Positions 35,286 through 44,102 of a stretch of 64,000 nucleotides of DNA are shown here, piece by piece. The DNA is from Acidobacteriaceae bacterium (GTDB taxonomy: Bacteria; Acidobacteriota; Terriglobia; Terriglobales; Acidobacteriaceae), in contig PKXQ01000064.1 of NCBI GenBank assembly GCA_003132405.1, positions 1 to 64,000 on the forward strand, written 5' to 3'. Made by a program: the position numbers and the translations under genes. Under the pieces are notes generated by a model. That model ran no database searches and was not told the origin of the DNA. It worked only from the letters and a program-made list of their open reading frames with translations. Within the stretch, counting starts at the first letter, position 1. Each line of letters opens with the position of its first letter.

Positions 35286-36509
35286 ATGTCAACCAGCGCG
35301 GTTTCCGGCGTATCGATTTATCAAGAACTCCAGAGCTTTTACCAGAATCGTCAGAGCGATGTTAAGCAGCTCGGAAGCGCACTGCAAAGTGGAGATTTGA
35401 GCGGCGCGCAGACAGCCTTCGCTGAGCTGACGGCGCTCGGACAAAGCGGACCGTTCGCCAATTCCGAGCCGTTTGCAAAATCGACCCGCGATCAAGCGTT
35501 CAATACCATTGGTCAGGATCTGCAAGCGGGCAACCTGGCAGGAGCGCAGGCTGCGTTTGCTACGCTTACGGCCAAAGGGAATGTGCAGCTCACTCCGCCC
35601 AGCACGGTAAATCTAACCAGCACGCAACCGGCTACCACGACCAGCGCAACCACAAATGGGGCTTCGATCTATCAGCAACTCCAGGCATACCGCCAGCAGC
35701 GCACAGCTGATCTCGCGCAGTTGGGGCAGGATCTGCAAGCCGGCAACCTGACTGCCGCTCAAACCGACTTCAACACGCTGACCGCGCTCGGCCAGAGTGG
35801 CCCTAATCAAAACGGCCAAACCTTTCAGCAAGCCGATCGCGCTCAAGATTTCCAGGCCATTGGCCAGGCGCTGCAAAGCGGCAACCTAGCCGACGCGCAA
35901 TCGGCATACGCAAGCCTTGCCAGTAGCTTCGGAGGACAGAACCCGCAAGCTCAGAATGCGATCTCGGCCTACAATTCGAATCCCGCAGAAATTGTCATTA
36001 ATATTGGCCCAGCACCCACCGGCACGACTGGGACGACGCCGATCCTGTCGTCAACCAGCACGACGCCTGCGCTCACACCAACGACCACAACCTCAACAGG
36101 TTCTAATTTGCCGGAAATTGTTATTAATGTTGGAGGGGCATCCTCAACCGGAGCTTCCGGCTCAACAACTCCCGAGCTCGTGATCAACCTTGACCAGGGC
36201 GGTTCCTCTTCCGCAAATGGCGAAGATATCACGATCAATCTCGGCGGCAATTCGGGAGCACAGGTCTCGATCACGCCGATCCATGAGCAAAATGGAAGCT
36301 CCGCCGAGGAAGTGACCATTAACCTGGGCGCCAATAGTCCAGGAGCACAGTTGTCGATCAGTTCAAATCAGGGAACAAACGGCAACTCGCCACCGCCGGT
36401 TACGGTCAACCTCAATCCGCAGACAAACTACGAGATCATTCTGAACCTGCTTAACACCACGACCCAGAATGCAAACAACCCGGGCGCGCTTCTAAGCGCG
36501 CAAGCATAG
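35286..36509 (+). CDS. Repeat protein: four helical repeats plus seven N-L-G-type strands, unknown function
   Basis: I do not recognise a family. Starting at ATG 35286 (GGGAGA upstream), the 407-residue protein has no signal peptide. Residues about 10-215 contain four copies of a helical unit of the form G-x-x-L-Q-x-G-x-L-x-x-A-Q-x-x-F in two pairs, each pair opened by S-I-Y-Q-x-L-Q-x-(Y/F). A Thr/Ser/Ala-rich low-complexity linker follows. Residues 235-389 contain seven spaced strands such as E-I-V-I-N-I-G, E-I-V-I-N-V-G, E-L-V-I-N-L, D-I-T-I-N-L-G and E-V-T-I-N-L-G, mostly 12-40 residues apart. This suggests a TPR-like front and a solenoid or amyloid-like beta end. A hairpin terminator follows at 36536. 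Confidence 0.8.
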   Translation: MSTSAVSGVSIYQELQSFYQNRQSDVKQLGSALQSGDLSGAQTAFAELTALGQSGPFANSEPFAKSTRDQAFNTIGQDLQAGNLAGAQAAFATLTAKGNVQLTPPSTVNLTSTQPATTTSATTNGASIYQQLQAYRQQRTADLAQLGQDLQAGNLTAAQTDFNTLTALGQSGPNQNGQTFQQADRAQDFQAIGQALQSGNLADAQSAYASLASSFGGQNPQAQNAISAYNSNPAEIVINIGPAPTGTTGTTPILSSTSTTPALTPTTTTSTGSNLPEIVINVGGASSTGASGSTTPELVINLDQGGSSSANGEDITINLGGNSGAQVSITPIHEQNGSSAEEVTINLGANSPGAQLSISSNQGTNGNSPPPVTVNLNPQTNYEIILNLLNTTTQNANNPGALLSAQA

Positions 36510-36535
36510 GCACAAGAACCAGGCACAAGAACAAA

Positions 36536-36573
36536 GAGGGCGTTTCGGAGGTGTCTCCATCCGAAACGCCCTC
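36536..36573. terminator. Bidirectional hairpin terminator
   Basis: A perfect 14-bp stem, GAGGGCGTTTCGGA (36536-36549) paired with 36560-36573, with a 10-base loop. It lies between the convergent repeat-protein gene and the sulfatase-fold gene ending at 36585. On the minus strand it is followed by TTTGTTCTT, so termination there is better supported. Confidence 0.65.
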
Positions 36574-36584
36574 CGCGTTTCTGC

Positions 36585-38663
36585 TCACTCTTTGTGATTT
36601 ACGGCGAGCCGCTTGGCTTCAGCCTTTTCGCGCGCAGCGTCCGACTGCTTGCCCAACTGAATGTAAGCGTCCGCGAGAAACAGGTGTGGCTCGGGAGCTT
36701 TTGGTTCGAGCGCAGATGCTTTCTTCAATTTCGGAACTGCGCCCGCAAAATCGCCCGAGAGTTCGAGAAATCGGCCGAGAATCAAGTAACTTCCGAAATG
36801 GTCAGGGAAGAACTCCAGCACCGTCTGGCATTCTTTGATTGTCTCGGGAACGCGGTTGGTGCGCGCATATGCCATCTCCAGAAAAAGGTGCGCCTCGGCA
36901 TAGCTCGGTATCTTGGCTACAGCGAACTCCAACTCTGGCACGGCGGCGGAAAAATATCCCACTCCCATCAACGCTTTGGCCAGTCGTAGGCGCGTCGTAG
37001 GCGATTCCGGATCTAATTCCTTCGCCTTGCGCAGCACTGGCAACGCCTTTTGAAACTCCTTCAGATCGAGATAGGACTCACCCAGTTCCCCGTAAACGTT
37101 CGGCATATCCGGTTCTTTGACCACCAGTTGTTGCTGCAGAGGAACGGCTTCGGCGGGGCGCCCACTTTGCCGCAGGGCATTGGCTTGATGATTCAAGTTG
37201 CTGATTTCAATTTTGTCCTTGGGATCGGCTCCCTGTTCAGCGGATCCATCCCTCGCAGGGTTGCTGCCTCCCGAGACATATCCAAGCGCGGCCAACTTTT
37301 CCTGCGCCGTAGGATCGACAGCCGCTTTAGGCGCCTCGCGGTTATTGCTCGTCTGCCGCCGGATGCTGTCCAGTCTTGCCTTCAGCGTGTCTGCGACTGC
37401 CGTCGATTCGCCAGCCAGATTGTGCTCCGCCTTCGCATCCGCCACTTCGTCATACAATTCCTGGCGCGGCGCCTGGACGTAGAGATATTTTCCGGTTCGC
37501 AGCGAGCGCAGCGCGCTCCATCCGAAAGCGGTGCGGGGATAATCTGTTTCCGCATAGGCGGGACGGTCGTGCCACGCTTCCACGGCCGCTGCGCTAGTAT
37601 CGGGAACCAGCGAAGCCGCCGGAATCGTCGCTGTCATCAATCCCATCGTCATTAATCCCATCAATGACTGGCCCTGCACTTCGGTCGGCACTGTGACCCC
37701 CGCTGCCTCTAAGAGCGTCGGCATTACGTCAACTAACTCCACCTTGTCCTCAATGCGCTTGGTGGTCTGTTTCGTAGAAGATTTCGCCGCTGCCTTTCTC
37801 AGTGGCAGCTTGATCACGAGCGGAACCTGGATGGTCTCGTCATAGAGAAAAATTCCGTGCGTATCTTCGCCGTGAGCCCCGAGCGACTCGCCGTGATCGG
37901 ACATCACCGCAATCACCGCGCCATCGTACAGGCCGCGCGCTTTCAATTGCCCCAATAACTTCCCTACCGCCGCATCCTCATAGGCAATCTCTCCGTCATA
38001 GGGTTGCGACGCGTACCGGCTCTTATAAGGTTCCGGAGGATCGTAAGGATCGTGGGCATCATACAAATGCACCCACAAAAAAAATGGCCCTTTCGGATGC
38101 TGCGTCAGCCAAGCCAGCGCACGCGCCACCACCGCATCGCCACGGCGTTCGATGGTTTCGAAACGGCCCTTCTGGCGGATTGCTTCAGGATCGAAGCCGG
38201 CATTGTAAGTATCAAATCCACGGTCAAAACCCGGAGCATAGTTGGTTGCCGGATCGAGCACTACGGAGCCGACGAAGGCCGCCGTGCGATAGCCATGAGC
38301 GTGCAGAATGTCGGGGGCGTAGGGCAGATCTTTCGCCAGCGGCACGCGAAAATCATTTACCTGGTGGAACTGCGGATACGTGCCCGTGAGAATCGTGGCA
38401 TGAGAGGTTGGGGTCAGCGGAGCCTGAGAGTAGGCATGCGTGAAGACTGCTGAATCGCGCGCCAGAGCGTCGAGGTTCGGCGTGAGCCCACGCTTGGAGC
38501 CAAGAAATCCCATGCGATCCGCGCGCGTAGTGTCGAGCGTGATCAGCAGAATGTTCGGCCGCAGAATGTTTGGCGGCTTCTCCTGCGGCTTCTGCTGCGA
38601 CGCGCTCGCCACTACACTCGCAGCCAGACTTATGAGACAAAACAACCCACGAATCGCAGTCAT
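36585..38663 (-). CDS. Alkaline-phosphatase-superfamily (sulfatase-like) hydrolase with TPR tail
   Basis: The 692-residue exported protein has a signal peptide (about residues 1-22), a sulfatase-like domain (about 35-430) and TPR repeats to the end (about 490-680). Metal-binding D44 is in L-I-T-L-D-T-T-R-A-D-R and the H-x-x-x-L-Y-D-A-H-D-P-Y-D and M-S-D-H-G-E-S-L-G-x-H-G blocks are intact. At the nucleophile position the motif is L-T84-P-T-S-H-A-T-I-L-T-G: threonine replaces the Cys/Ser that becomes formylglycine in true sulfatases. So this is more likely a phosphodiesterase, phosphotransferase or phosphatase-type enzyme, or a threonine-dependent transferase. It has a tandem paralogue at 38779. 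Confidence 0.88.
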   Translation of the reverse strand: MTAIRGLFCLISLAASVVASASQQKPQEKPPNILRPNILLITLDTTRADRMGFLGSKRGLTPNLDALARDSAVFTHAYSQAPLTPTSHATILTGTYPQFHQVNDFRVPLAKDLPYAPDILHAHGYRTAAFVGSVVLDPATNYAPGFDRGFDTYNAGFDPEAIRQKGRFETIERRGDAVVARALAWLTQHPKGPFFLWVHLYDAHDPYDPPEPYKSRYASQPYDGEIAYEDAAVGKLLGQLKARGLYDGAVIAVMSDHGESLGAHGEDTHGIFLYDETIQVPLVIKLPLRKAAAKSSTKQTTKRIEDKVELVDVMPTLLEAAGVTVPTEVQGQSLMGLMTMGLMTATIPAASLVPDTSAAAVEAWHDRPAYAETDYPRTAFGWSALRSLRTGKYLYVQAPRQELYDEVADAKAEHNLAGESTAVADTLKARLDSIRRQTSNNREAPKAAVDPTAQEKLAALGYVSGGSNPARDGSAEQGADPKDKIEISNLNHQANALRQSGRPAEAVPLQQQLVVKEPDMPNVYGELGESYLDLKEFQKALPVLRKAKELDPESPTTRLRLAKALMGVGYFSAAVPELEFAVAKIPSYAEAHLFLEMAYARTNRVPETIKECQTVLEFFPDHFGSYLILGRFLELSGDFAGAVPKLKKASALEPKAPEPHLFLADAYIQLGKQSDAAREKAEAKRLAVNHKE

Positions 38664-38778
38664 AATTCAGACTCCATTCCCAGGGTAAGCGAGAACAGAG
38701 CATTTACGGCCAGCGATTGCGGCCAACGACTGTCGCCTATGACTGTCGCGATGGAGACATCGAGCGCGACTCGCTAAC

Positions 38779-40797
38779 TCACTCCTGGGGCGCGGCATTG
38801 GAGGGAATTCCGTCGGGCTCAAGATCTTGTGGACCCGATCCCAACCGCATGGCTTCAGCGCGTTCTCGTTCCGCGTCCGCTTGCCGCCCCAGCTTTACAT
38901 AAACATCCGCCAGAGACATATGAGGCTGAGGCGCTTGGGGTCGAATCTCAGCCGCTTTCTGCAACTTCACTAGAGCCGCCTCCGCATCTCCCGACCGCAA
39001 GAGAAATTGTCCCAGCATCAGTGTGGTGCCGTATTGATCCGGCAGGTATTTGAGTACTGCCTCACACTCCTTGATGGTTTCCGGCACGCGGTTAGAGCGG
39101 GCGTAGGTTATTTCCAGGAAAAGATGCGCGTCGAGGAGGTTGGGTATTCTGGCCACGAGGCCCTCAAACACGCCCGCTGCGCCGTCCAAATCCCCTGTGC
39201 GCAGCAATGACCTCCCCAGGTCGAGCTGCGCCATATTAATGCCCGGGTCCAATTCGACAGCCTTGCGCAGCACCGGCACCGCCTTCTCGTATTCCTGCAA
39301 TTTCATATAGGACCCGCCGAGTTTGGCATAGAGGATAGCCATGCCGGGTTCTTTGACAATCAGCTCCTGTAAGATCGGAATCGCCTCTTCGAAGCGCCCA
39401 TTCTCAAACAGAGTGTTGATCCGGCGAATCACATTGGCCGTCTCAATCTTGTCCTTTGGATCGGGACCTTGGCCGAAGGTTCCTGCGTTCGACGCGTTGC
39501 TGGACGCGACATATCCCAGTGCAGCCAGTTTATCCCGCGTCGACATGTCCACCATCATCGCGGGCGCTTCTACCTTGCTGCTGGTCTTTTGGCGGAAAGT
39601 CTCGGTGCGGCTCGACAGCGTATCAGCGACTGCCACCGATGCCGATGCCAGGTTGTGCTCCGCCTTCGCATCCGTCGTTTGATCATAGAGTTCGCGACGC
39701 GGCGCCTGGATGTACAAATATTTTCCCGCTCGCAGCGATTGCAACGCATTCCATCCGAACGCCAGGAACGGGTAATCCGACTCGGCATAGGCGGCGCGGT
39801 CGTGCCAGGCATCCGCGCCGTCGGCTTTCGCCGCTCCCGCCTTCGCCGGCGTCATCAATTCCAGTAGCGACTCGCCTTGAACTTCCTGGGGAATTTCAAC
39901 CCCGACGGCCTGCAACAGCGTCGGCAGTACATCCACCAGTTCCACCCGATTCTCTATTCGTTTCCCACTCCCTCGCGGCAGCTTGATCAGCAGCGGCACA
40001 TGGATAGTTTCATCGTAGAGAAAGATTCCGTGGGTATCCTCCCCGTGCGCGCCCAGAGACTCTCCGTGATCCGCCATTACAGCAATGACCGATCCATCGT
40101 AAATCCCGCGCACTTTCAACTGCCGTAGCAATTTCCCCACGGCCGAATCGGCATAGGCGATCTCGCCATCGTATGGCTCCGCGGCGTACCGGCTCTTGTA
40201 AGGTTCCGGGGGATCGTAGGGATCGTGCGCATCATACAGATGCACCCACAGAAAGTAGGGCCCCTTGGGGTGTTTGTCCAACCATGCCGAGGCTCGCGCC
40301 ACCACCTCACCACCGCGGCGCTCGACAGTCTCGTAGCGGGATTTGTTCTGAATACCTTTGCTCTGAAAGCCAGCATCGTAGATATCGAACGCACGATCAA
40401 AACCCGGAGCGCCCGCGGTTGGGTCAAGAGCCAGAGAACCGATAAATGCCGCGGTCTTGTATCCGTGGGCGCGAAGGATCTCGGGAGCATAAGGGACAGT
40501 CTTGCTCAGCGGCATCGGGAAATCGAGCACTTGGTGGAACTGCGGATACGTGCCGGTGAGAATAGTCGCGTGCGACGCCGAGGTCAGGGGAACCTGAGAG
40601 TAGGCGTGCGTGAAAATCGCCGACTGCCGCGCCAGCGCATCCAGATTCGGCGTCAGCCCGCGTTCCGAACCGAGGAACCCCATACGGTCCGCGCGCGTAG
40701 TGTCTAACGTGATAAGCACGATGCTAGGCGGCGTATCCACCGCCAACGCGCTAACTGCCAGCGCGGCCACGCACAACCACTGCCACAACCAACGCAT
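38779..40797 (-). CDS. Tandem paralogue: sulfatase-like hydrolase with TPR tail
   Basis: The 672-residue protein repeats the layout of its downstream neighbour: signal peptide (about 1-20), alkaline-phosphatase-superfamily domain and C-terminal TPR repeats (about 470-650). Long stretches are near-identical (for example L-I-T-L-D-T-T-R-A-D-R-M-G-F-L-G-S and F-L-W-V-H-L-Y-D-A-H-D-P-Y). The nucleophile position again holds threonine (T72 in L-T-S-A-S-H-A-T-I-L-T-G); D32 is the first metal ligand. Both genes are on the minus strand with 115 bases between. The TPRs suggest protein partners. Tandem duplication is clear; whether the two enzymes differ in substrate is not. Confidence 0.88.
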   Translation of the reverse strand: MRWLWQWLCVAALAVSALAVDTPPSIVLITLDTTRADRMGFLGSERGLTPNLDALARQSAIFTHAYSQVPLTSASHATILTGTYPQFHQVLDFPMPLSKTVPYAPEILRAHGYKTAAFIGSLALDPTAGAPGFDRAFDIYDAGFQSKGIQNKSRYETVERRGGEVVARASAWLDKHPKGPYFLWVHLYDAHDPYDPPEPYKSRYAAEPYDGEIAYADSAVGKLLRQLKVRGIYDGSVIAVMADHGESLGAHGEDTHGIFLYDETIHVPLLIKLPRGSGKRIENRVELVDVLPTLLQAVGVEIPQEVQGESLLELMTPAKAGAAKADGADAWHDRAAYAESDYPFLAFGWNALQSLRAGKYLYIQAPRRELYDQTTDAKAEHNLASASVAVADTLSSRTETFRQKTSSKVEAPAMMVDMSTRDKLAALGYVASSNASNAGTFGQGPDPKDKIETANVIRRINTLFENGRFEEAIPILQELIVKEPGMAILYAKLGGSYMKLQEYEKAVPVLRKAVELDPGINMAQLDLGRSLLRTGDLDGAAGVFEGLVARIPNLLDAHLFLEITYARSNRVPETIKECEAVLKYLPDQYGTTLMLGQFLLRSGDAEAALVKLQKAAEIRPQAPQPHMSLADVYVKLGRQADAERERAEAMRLGSGPQDLEPDGIPSNAAPQE

Positions 40798-40885
40798 CTC
40801 GAAGACTCGTTCCTTGGGACTCGTTCCTGGCTAAAAGAATATTGAAAGCCCCGCCGTCAAAACCACAGGATCACTTCCGTGAGTT

Positions 40886-41608
40886 TTAACCGGGCGGCTT
40901 AGTGGGATGCGTGTTGCCCTTCGAAGGCGCTTTCGACGGTGCTTTCGGAAGCCCCGCGCATTTGTTCGAATGCGTGAAAAGCGTAGGGTCCACTGGGCCC
41001 AGAACTACATCTTTGTATCGAATAATCTTGGACCCGCCGTTAGCGGTGAAGACTTCCACCTTGATCGGAAAACCGTGCAGATCTTCCGATTCCCAAAATC
41101 GCAGCTTCATGGGCTTCAGAAGATCCTTGGAAGAGATGGTAACATCCTCGACCTGACAAACATGACCGTCCACGGTTTCTGTTCCGGCGGACACACGTTC
41201 GATCTTGCGGTCAGCCTTCGACACGAGAAATGGAAAAGTGCGGAAATATGGATGCTTGTCTTCTACACATCCCAACATCGTGATGCCATATGTTTCGGAC
41301 GTTTCGAGGTCGGTAATGAAGTAGCCGCGTCCTTCGGTACCCTGCATTCTCAGGAGGTTGCCCCAACGGTAAATGTGCCCCTCCCGTTCGTCCATGGTCA
41401 TCACGCTTCCTACCATTATGGCCGAGAAATCGGTGAACTGATCCAGCGGATAGCCTGTTTTTGCAGGCGGCGCCGCGCTCGACTGCCCCGCCGCCGTCGG
41501 CTCTGCCGTAGTAGTTTGCGCCGCCAGTACTCGTTCTTGCGACGCCTGTGCGCTTACCTGTGCCGTGAGGACGCAGGAAAAGAACAGGAAGGCCAGCCAT
41601 CGAACCAT
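40886..41608 (-). CDS. Exported hypothetical protein
   Basis: I chose ATG 41608 (GGAGAG upstream), giving 240 residues with a signal peptide (M-V-R-W-L-A-F-L-F-F-S, cleavage near A-Q-A). An Ala/Thr-rich spacer follows, then a beta-rich domain with T-D-F-S-A-I-M-V-G-S-V, I-Y-R-W-G-N-L-L-R-M-Q-G, and a later V-D-G-H-V-C-Q-V-E-D-V-T. The arrangement faintly resembles outer-membrane lipoprotein-sorting (LolA/DUF4412-like) proteins, but I am not sure. The C terminus is Lys/Pro/Ser rich. A 19-bp tandem repeat lies just upstream. Confidence 0.65.
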   Translation of the reverse strand: MVRWLAFLFFSCVLTAQVSAQASQERVLAAQTTTAEPTAAGQSSAAPPAKTGYPLDQFTDFSAIMVGSVMTMDEREGHIYRWGNLLRMQGTEGRGYFITDLETSETYGITMLGCVEDKHPYFRTFPFLVSKADRKIERVSAGTETVDGHVCQVEDVTISSKDLLKPMKLRFWESEDLHGFPIKVEVFTANGGSKIIRYKDVVLGPVDPTLFTHSNKCAGLPKAPSKAPSKGNTHPTKPPG

Positions 41609-41625
41609 TATTATTTTCTCTCCAG

Positions 41626-41685
41626 ACGATCTTAAGAATACAAAACGATCCTTAGAATACAAAACGATCCTTAGAATAAGAATAC
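41626..41685. repeat. 19-bp tandem repeat upstream of the 40886 gene
   Basis: Units ACGATCTTAAGAATACAAA (41626), ACGATCCTTAGAATACAAA (41645) and a third partial copy from 41664. It lies in the leader of the minus-strand gene starting at 41608, before the terminator of the upstream gene. Confidence 0.85.
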
Positions 41686-41694
41686 AAAAAAGGA

Positions 41695-41734
41695 GAATAC
41701 AAAAAAAAGGCCACGCCGTTAAATTAGCGTGGCC
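41695..41734 (-). terminator. Rho-independent terminator after the 41752 gene
   Basis: On the minus strand GGCCACGC (41734-41727) pairs with GCGTGGCC (41716-41709) around a 10-base loop and is followed by an uninterrupted T-run (41708-41701). Confidence 0.85.
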
Positions 41735-41751
41735 CTAACCCACTAATTTGG

Positions 41752-42315
41752 TTACTGAATCGTCTTCAGACCTTTGCTGATTTGAGCCTTGTTCGCCGGG
41801 CTAAAGGCCGAGCTTGTGGTCTTGCGCAGAACGTTAGCCTTGCTAACTTCTGGGATCGTTGTCGTCAGGAAGCCATAGTTGCCGAGGAACTCGTAACCAT
41901 CCTCTCCGATATAGCCAACCCAGTTACGGTTGTCAAAGCCGTTGTGGGCGTTGGCTGCGGTCTTGGTAACCACCATCCACTGCTCACCGGTATAGGCGCC
42001 ATAGTATGCGTCGATTTCCTGGTCGGCATAGACATAGGCCTTGCCGTGCAGCGGTGTAAACGCGGCGGTCGGAACTGAAATTGCCAATCCCTCAATCGTA
42101 GCATTCACGCCGACGTTCGGCTCGTAGGGGCAGGAGCTGAGAACGTCAAACCCCTGCAGAAAGAAATTGTCATGTCCACCGGTGGTGAATGTTTCGTAGT
42201 TGCAGTACTCACCTACGCCGCTGGCGGAAAGAAATCCAAAACTGTAGCTCTGCGCAAAAGCAGCGCTACAACAGAGAACCAGAATCGTGATCACAACCAA
42301 ACTCTTAATTTTCAC
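41752..42315 (-). CDS. Exported hypothetical protein sharing an upstream block with the G1 peptidase gene
   Basis: I chose GTG 42315 (V-K-I-K-S-L-V-V) because GGAGGGG lies seven bases upstream and a signal peptide follows directly, cleaved after A-F-A near residue 21. The mature part is about 165 residues, beta-rich, with two cysteines (G-E-Y-C-N-Y-E and S-S-C-P-Y) that may form a disulfide, and stretches like V-G-V-N-A-T-I-E-G-L-A-I-S-V-P. I do not recognise a family. A strong terminator follows. Its promoter region matches that of the peptidase gene next door over 110 bases without gaps, so the two are probably coregulated. Confidence 0.75.
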   Translation of the reverse strand: MKIKSLVVITILVLCCSAAFAQSYSFGFLSASGVGEYCNYETFTTGGHDNFFLQGFDVLSSCPYEPNVGVNATIEGLAISVPTAAFTPLHGKAYVYADQEIDAYYGAYTGEQWMVVTKTAANAHNGFDNRNWVGYIGEDGYEFLGNYGFLTTTIPEVSKANVLRKTTSSAFSPANKAQISKGLKTIQ

Positions 42316-42410
42316 AGATGTCCCCTCCTGGAAGTTTTGTTCACCATCGTGAAGGTCGAACAATCCTCCCCCAAAACTCAGCGCAGCTTCCTGGGGGACA
42401 GCTGGAGATT

Positions 42411-42520
42411 GTAGTGGCCTTGCACCGACACGGGAAGCTTAGCGGATTGCGACAGCAAGTCAAGGCAATAATTCTGATCCGCGAAATAATTTTTAAAGAA
42501 GATAAAAAGTTTGCGCTCTT
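42411..42520 (-). promoter_or_regulatory. Conserved upstream block with promoter, copy A
   Basis: On the minus strand: a 21-bp element (42500-42520, AAGAGCGCAAACTTTTTATC plus T), 36 bases, a -35-like TTGACT (42463-42458), a 16-base spacer, a -10-like TAAGCT (42441-42436), then GTCGGTG and GGCC-x-CTAC early in the transcript. The same parts with identical spacing occur at 44103-44212. It drives the exported protein gene at 42315. Confidence 0.7.
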
Positions 42521-42643
42521 GTCGCAAAATTATCGGCGCTTCGCGCTCGACGAGCCAAAAAGCCGCGCCTGCCACGCCCTTGCGCGCCGTATAGTTCGGC
42601 GGTCATCGCGCTGTCGGGCCAGGCATTTTGCGTTTGCTGCGCT

Positions 42644-42674
42644 GAAAAAAAGGCCTGCCAACTTGGCAGGCCTT
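42644..42674 (-). terminator. Rho-independent terminator after the G1-like peptidase gene
   Basis: AAGGCCTGCC (42674-42665 on the minus strand) pairs with GGCAGGCCTT (42659-42650) around a 5-base loop and is followed by a T-run (to 42645). Placed 30 bases after the stop of the 42705 gene. Confidence 0.88.
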
Positions 42675-42704
42675 AACGTGCAACAGAAAATTAGAATGGT
42701 TGAG

Positions 42705-43919
42705 CTAGTCCTTCGTACAACCGCCCGAATAGGCGCAGCCGTCGTCCGTGAACCAGATGCTATATTTGCCCTGGTTTCCGGCAGTGCCGTACCATAAGGG
42801 CTCCGAGATGATTTGATCGTCCTTATCGTCAACCATGTCGAAGATGGCGGTGTGGGTTCCCGCGTTGCCGGGATAGAACAGCGTTCCCGCACCGTCATAC
42901 GCGAAGCTATCATCGAAAAACTCGTAGATGTAGTTGTTTAGAGGTAGCGGATAGCCGTCGCCATCGCAGCATGGCCGTTCCACAATGTACTCCGCGCTTC
43001 TTCCAACCAGCCCTGGACCTGTAATGTAGGGAAGCCCAAAGGTTCCAGACCACTGTTGGGTGATGTCCTCGACAAACACATATTGTTCGTCGGTTCCCGG
43101 CGCGCCATACGTGACCGCGTAGAAGTCATCGCCAGGGCTAACAGGGCACGGGCTGCTTCCGCAGTAGATCGTCAGAATCGAATAGCTTGGATACCATTCA
43201 ACCCAACCCGAGTATGAGATCGATCCAGAGCAGCCACCGCCGTCCCAATAAATTTCACTGCCACCTTGGACCACGTCACCATTGAAGGCGCCGTCGATGC
43301 CGTTCCAGCTCACTTCATACCATGGCCCCTCCGCGCAAGGCAGGTTGCCAAACGGGTGGTCTGAAACCGGCACATTCCATACTGAAACAACTTCATCGAA
43401 CGAGGTCTTGGTATTCCACTTTGTCAGCGTGTTGAAGTTGGCAATACCACTCCAGTTGGTGGAGTCATAGGTTACGGTGCCGTCGACGTTCGACTTTGGG
43501 GCAGATTTGGCCGGCATCATTTCTCGACTCGTGTACGGTTGCGCTTTGACATCGGTGGCCGTCATCGGGTTCGACGATGTGTGCCCAGCCCCAGCCGCGA
43601 CGCCGGCGACAGGTTTCACTGCTAACATTGCTCTTTCCCATATTCCATAGGCTTTCGCGTCGACCGTCTGGTCGGGACGCTGCGGCAAGCCATAGCTGAG
43701 CAATTCGCGATTGGTTGCGGTCAAAGGATCAAAGCCCTTCGGCGCACCTGCAATTGCAGTTACCCCCTTAACGCTGGTTTGTACTCTCGGTGCCGCCGCG
43801 AAAATGGCGCGTCTGTCGTCTGAGCTTAAGCGCTGGGCTACCGCCAACGTGGTGAAACTTACGATCAATACTGTCACTGTCGCTACAGCGAGTACTTTTT
43901 GCCAATTCTGGTTTTGCAT
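42705..43919 (-). CDS. G1-like (eqolisin-type) glutamic endopeptidase, exported
   Basis: I chose ATG 43919 (AGGAGAG upstream), giving 404 residues: a signal peptide (about 1-28, A-V-A-Q), a propeptide-like region (about 30-150), then a beta-rich domain resembling peptidase family G1. Matching stretches are S-T-N-W-S-G-I-A (about 153-160), V-W-N-V-P, W-N-G-I-D-G-A-F-N-G-D-V-V-Q218-G-G, W-V-E-W-Y-P, and S-A-E-Y-I-V-E-R-P (308-316). G1 enzymes use a Gln and a Glu; here Q218 and a Glu in the last motif are the candidates. Six or more cysteines suggest disulfides. It would act outside the cell on proteins, probably at acid pH. Its upstream block matches that of the 41752 gene. Confidence 0.8.
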   Translation of the reverse strand: MQNQNWQKVLAVATVTVLIVSFTTLAVAQRLSSDDRRAIFAAAPRVQTSVKGVTAIAGAPKGFDPLTATNRELLSYGLPQRPDQTVDAKAYGIWERAMLAVKPVAGVAAGAGHTSSNPMTATDVKAQPYTSREMMPAKSAPKSNVDGTVTYDSTNWSGIANFNTLTKWNTKTSFDEVVSVWNVPVSDHPFGNLPCAEGPWYEVSWNGIDGAFNGDVVQGGSEIYWDGGGCSGSISYSGWVEWYPSYSILTIYCGSSPCPVSPGDDFYAVTYGAPGTDEQYVFVEDITQQWSGTFGLPYITGPGLVGRSAEYIVERPCCDGDGYPLPLNNYIYEFFDDSFAYDGAGTLFYPGNAGTHTAIFDMVDDKDDQIISEPLWYGTAGNQGKYSIWFTDDGCAYSGGCTKD

Positions 43920-44102
43920 TGAAGTTTCTCTCCTACCCTGGAAGGGTTTTTTTGTGAGCCAAGCAGACTTCCCCATTTCGCACGGAGGCCGTAGACGCCT
44001 ACTGGTCCCGGCATGCCGCTCGAAGGAATTCCTCCTGGACATTTTGGTTTCAAATTTTGTGAATTTTTACGACCGAACTCGATGCGGTTCTACTGGGGAA
44101 GC

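Noticed and set aside
36585-40797. Annotation of both proteins as formylglycine sulfatases
   Set aside because: The Cys/Ser that would be converted is Thr in both copies.
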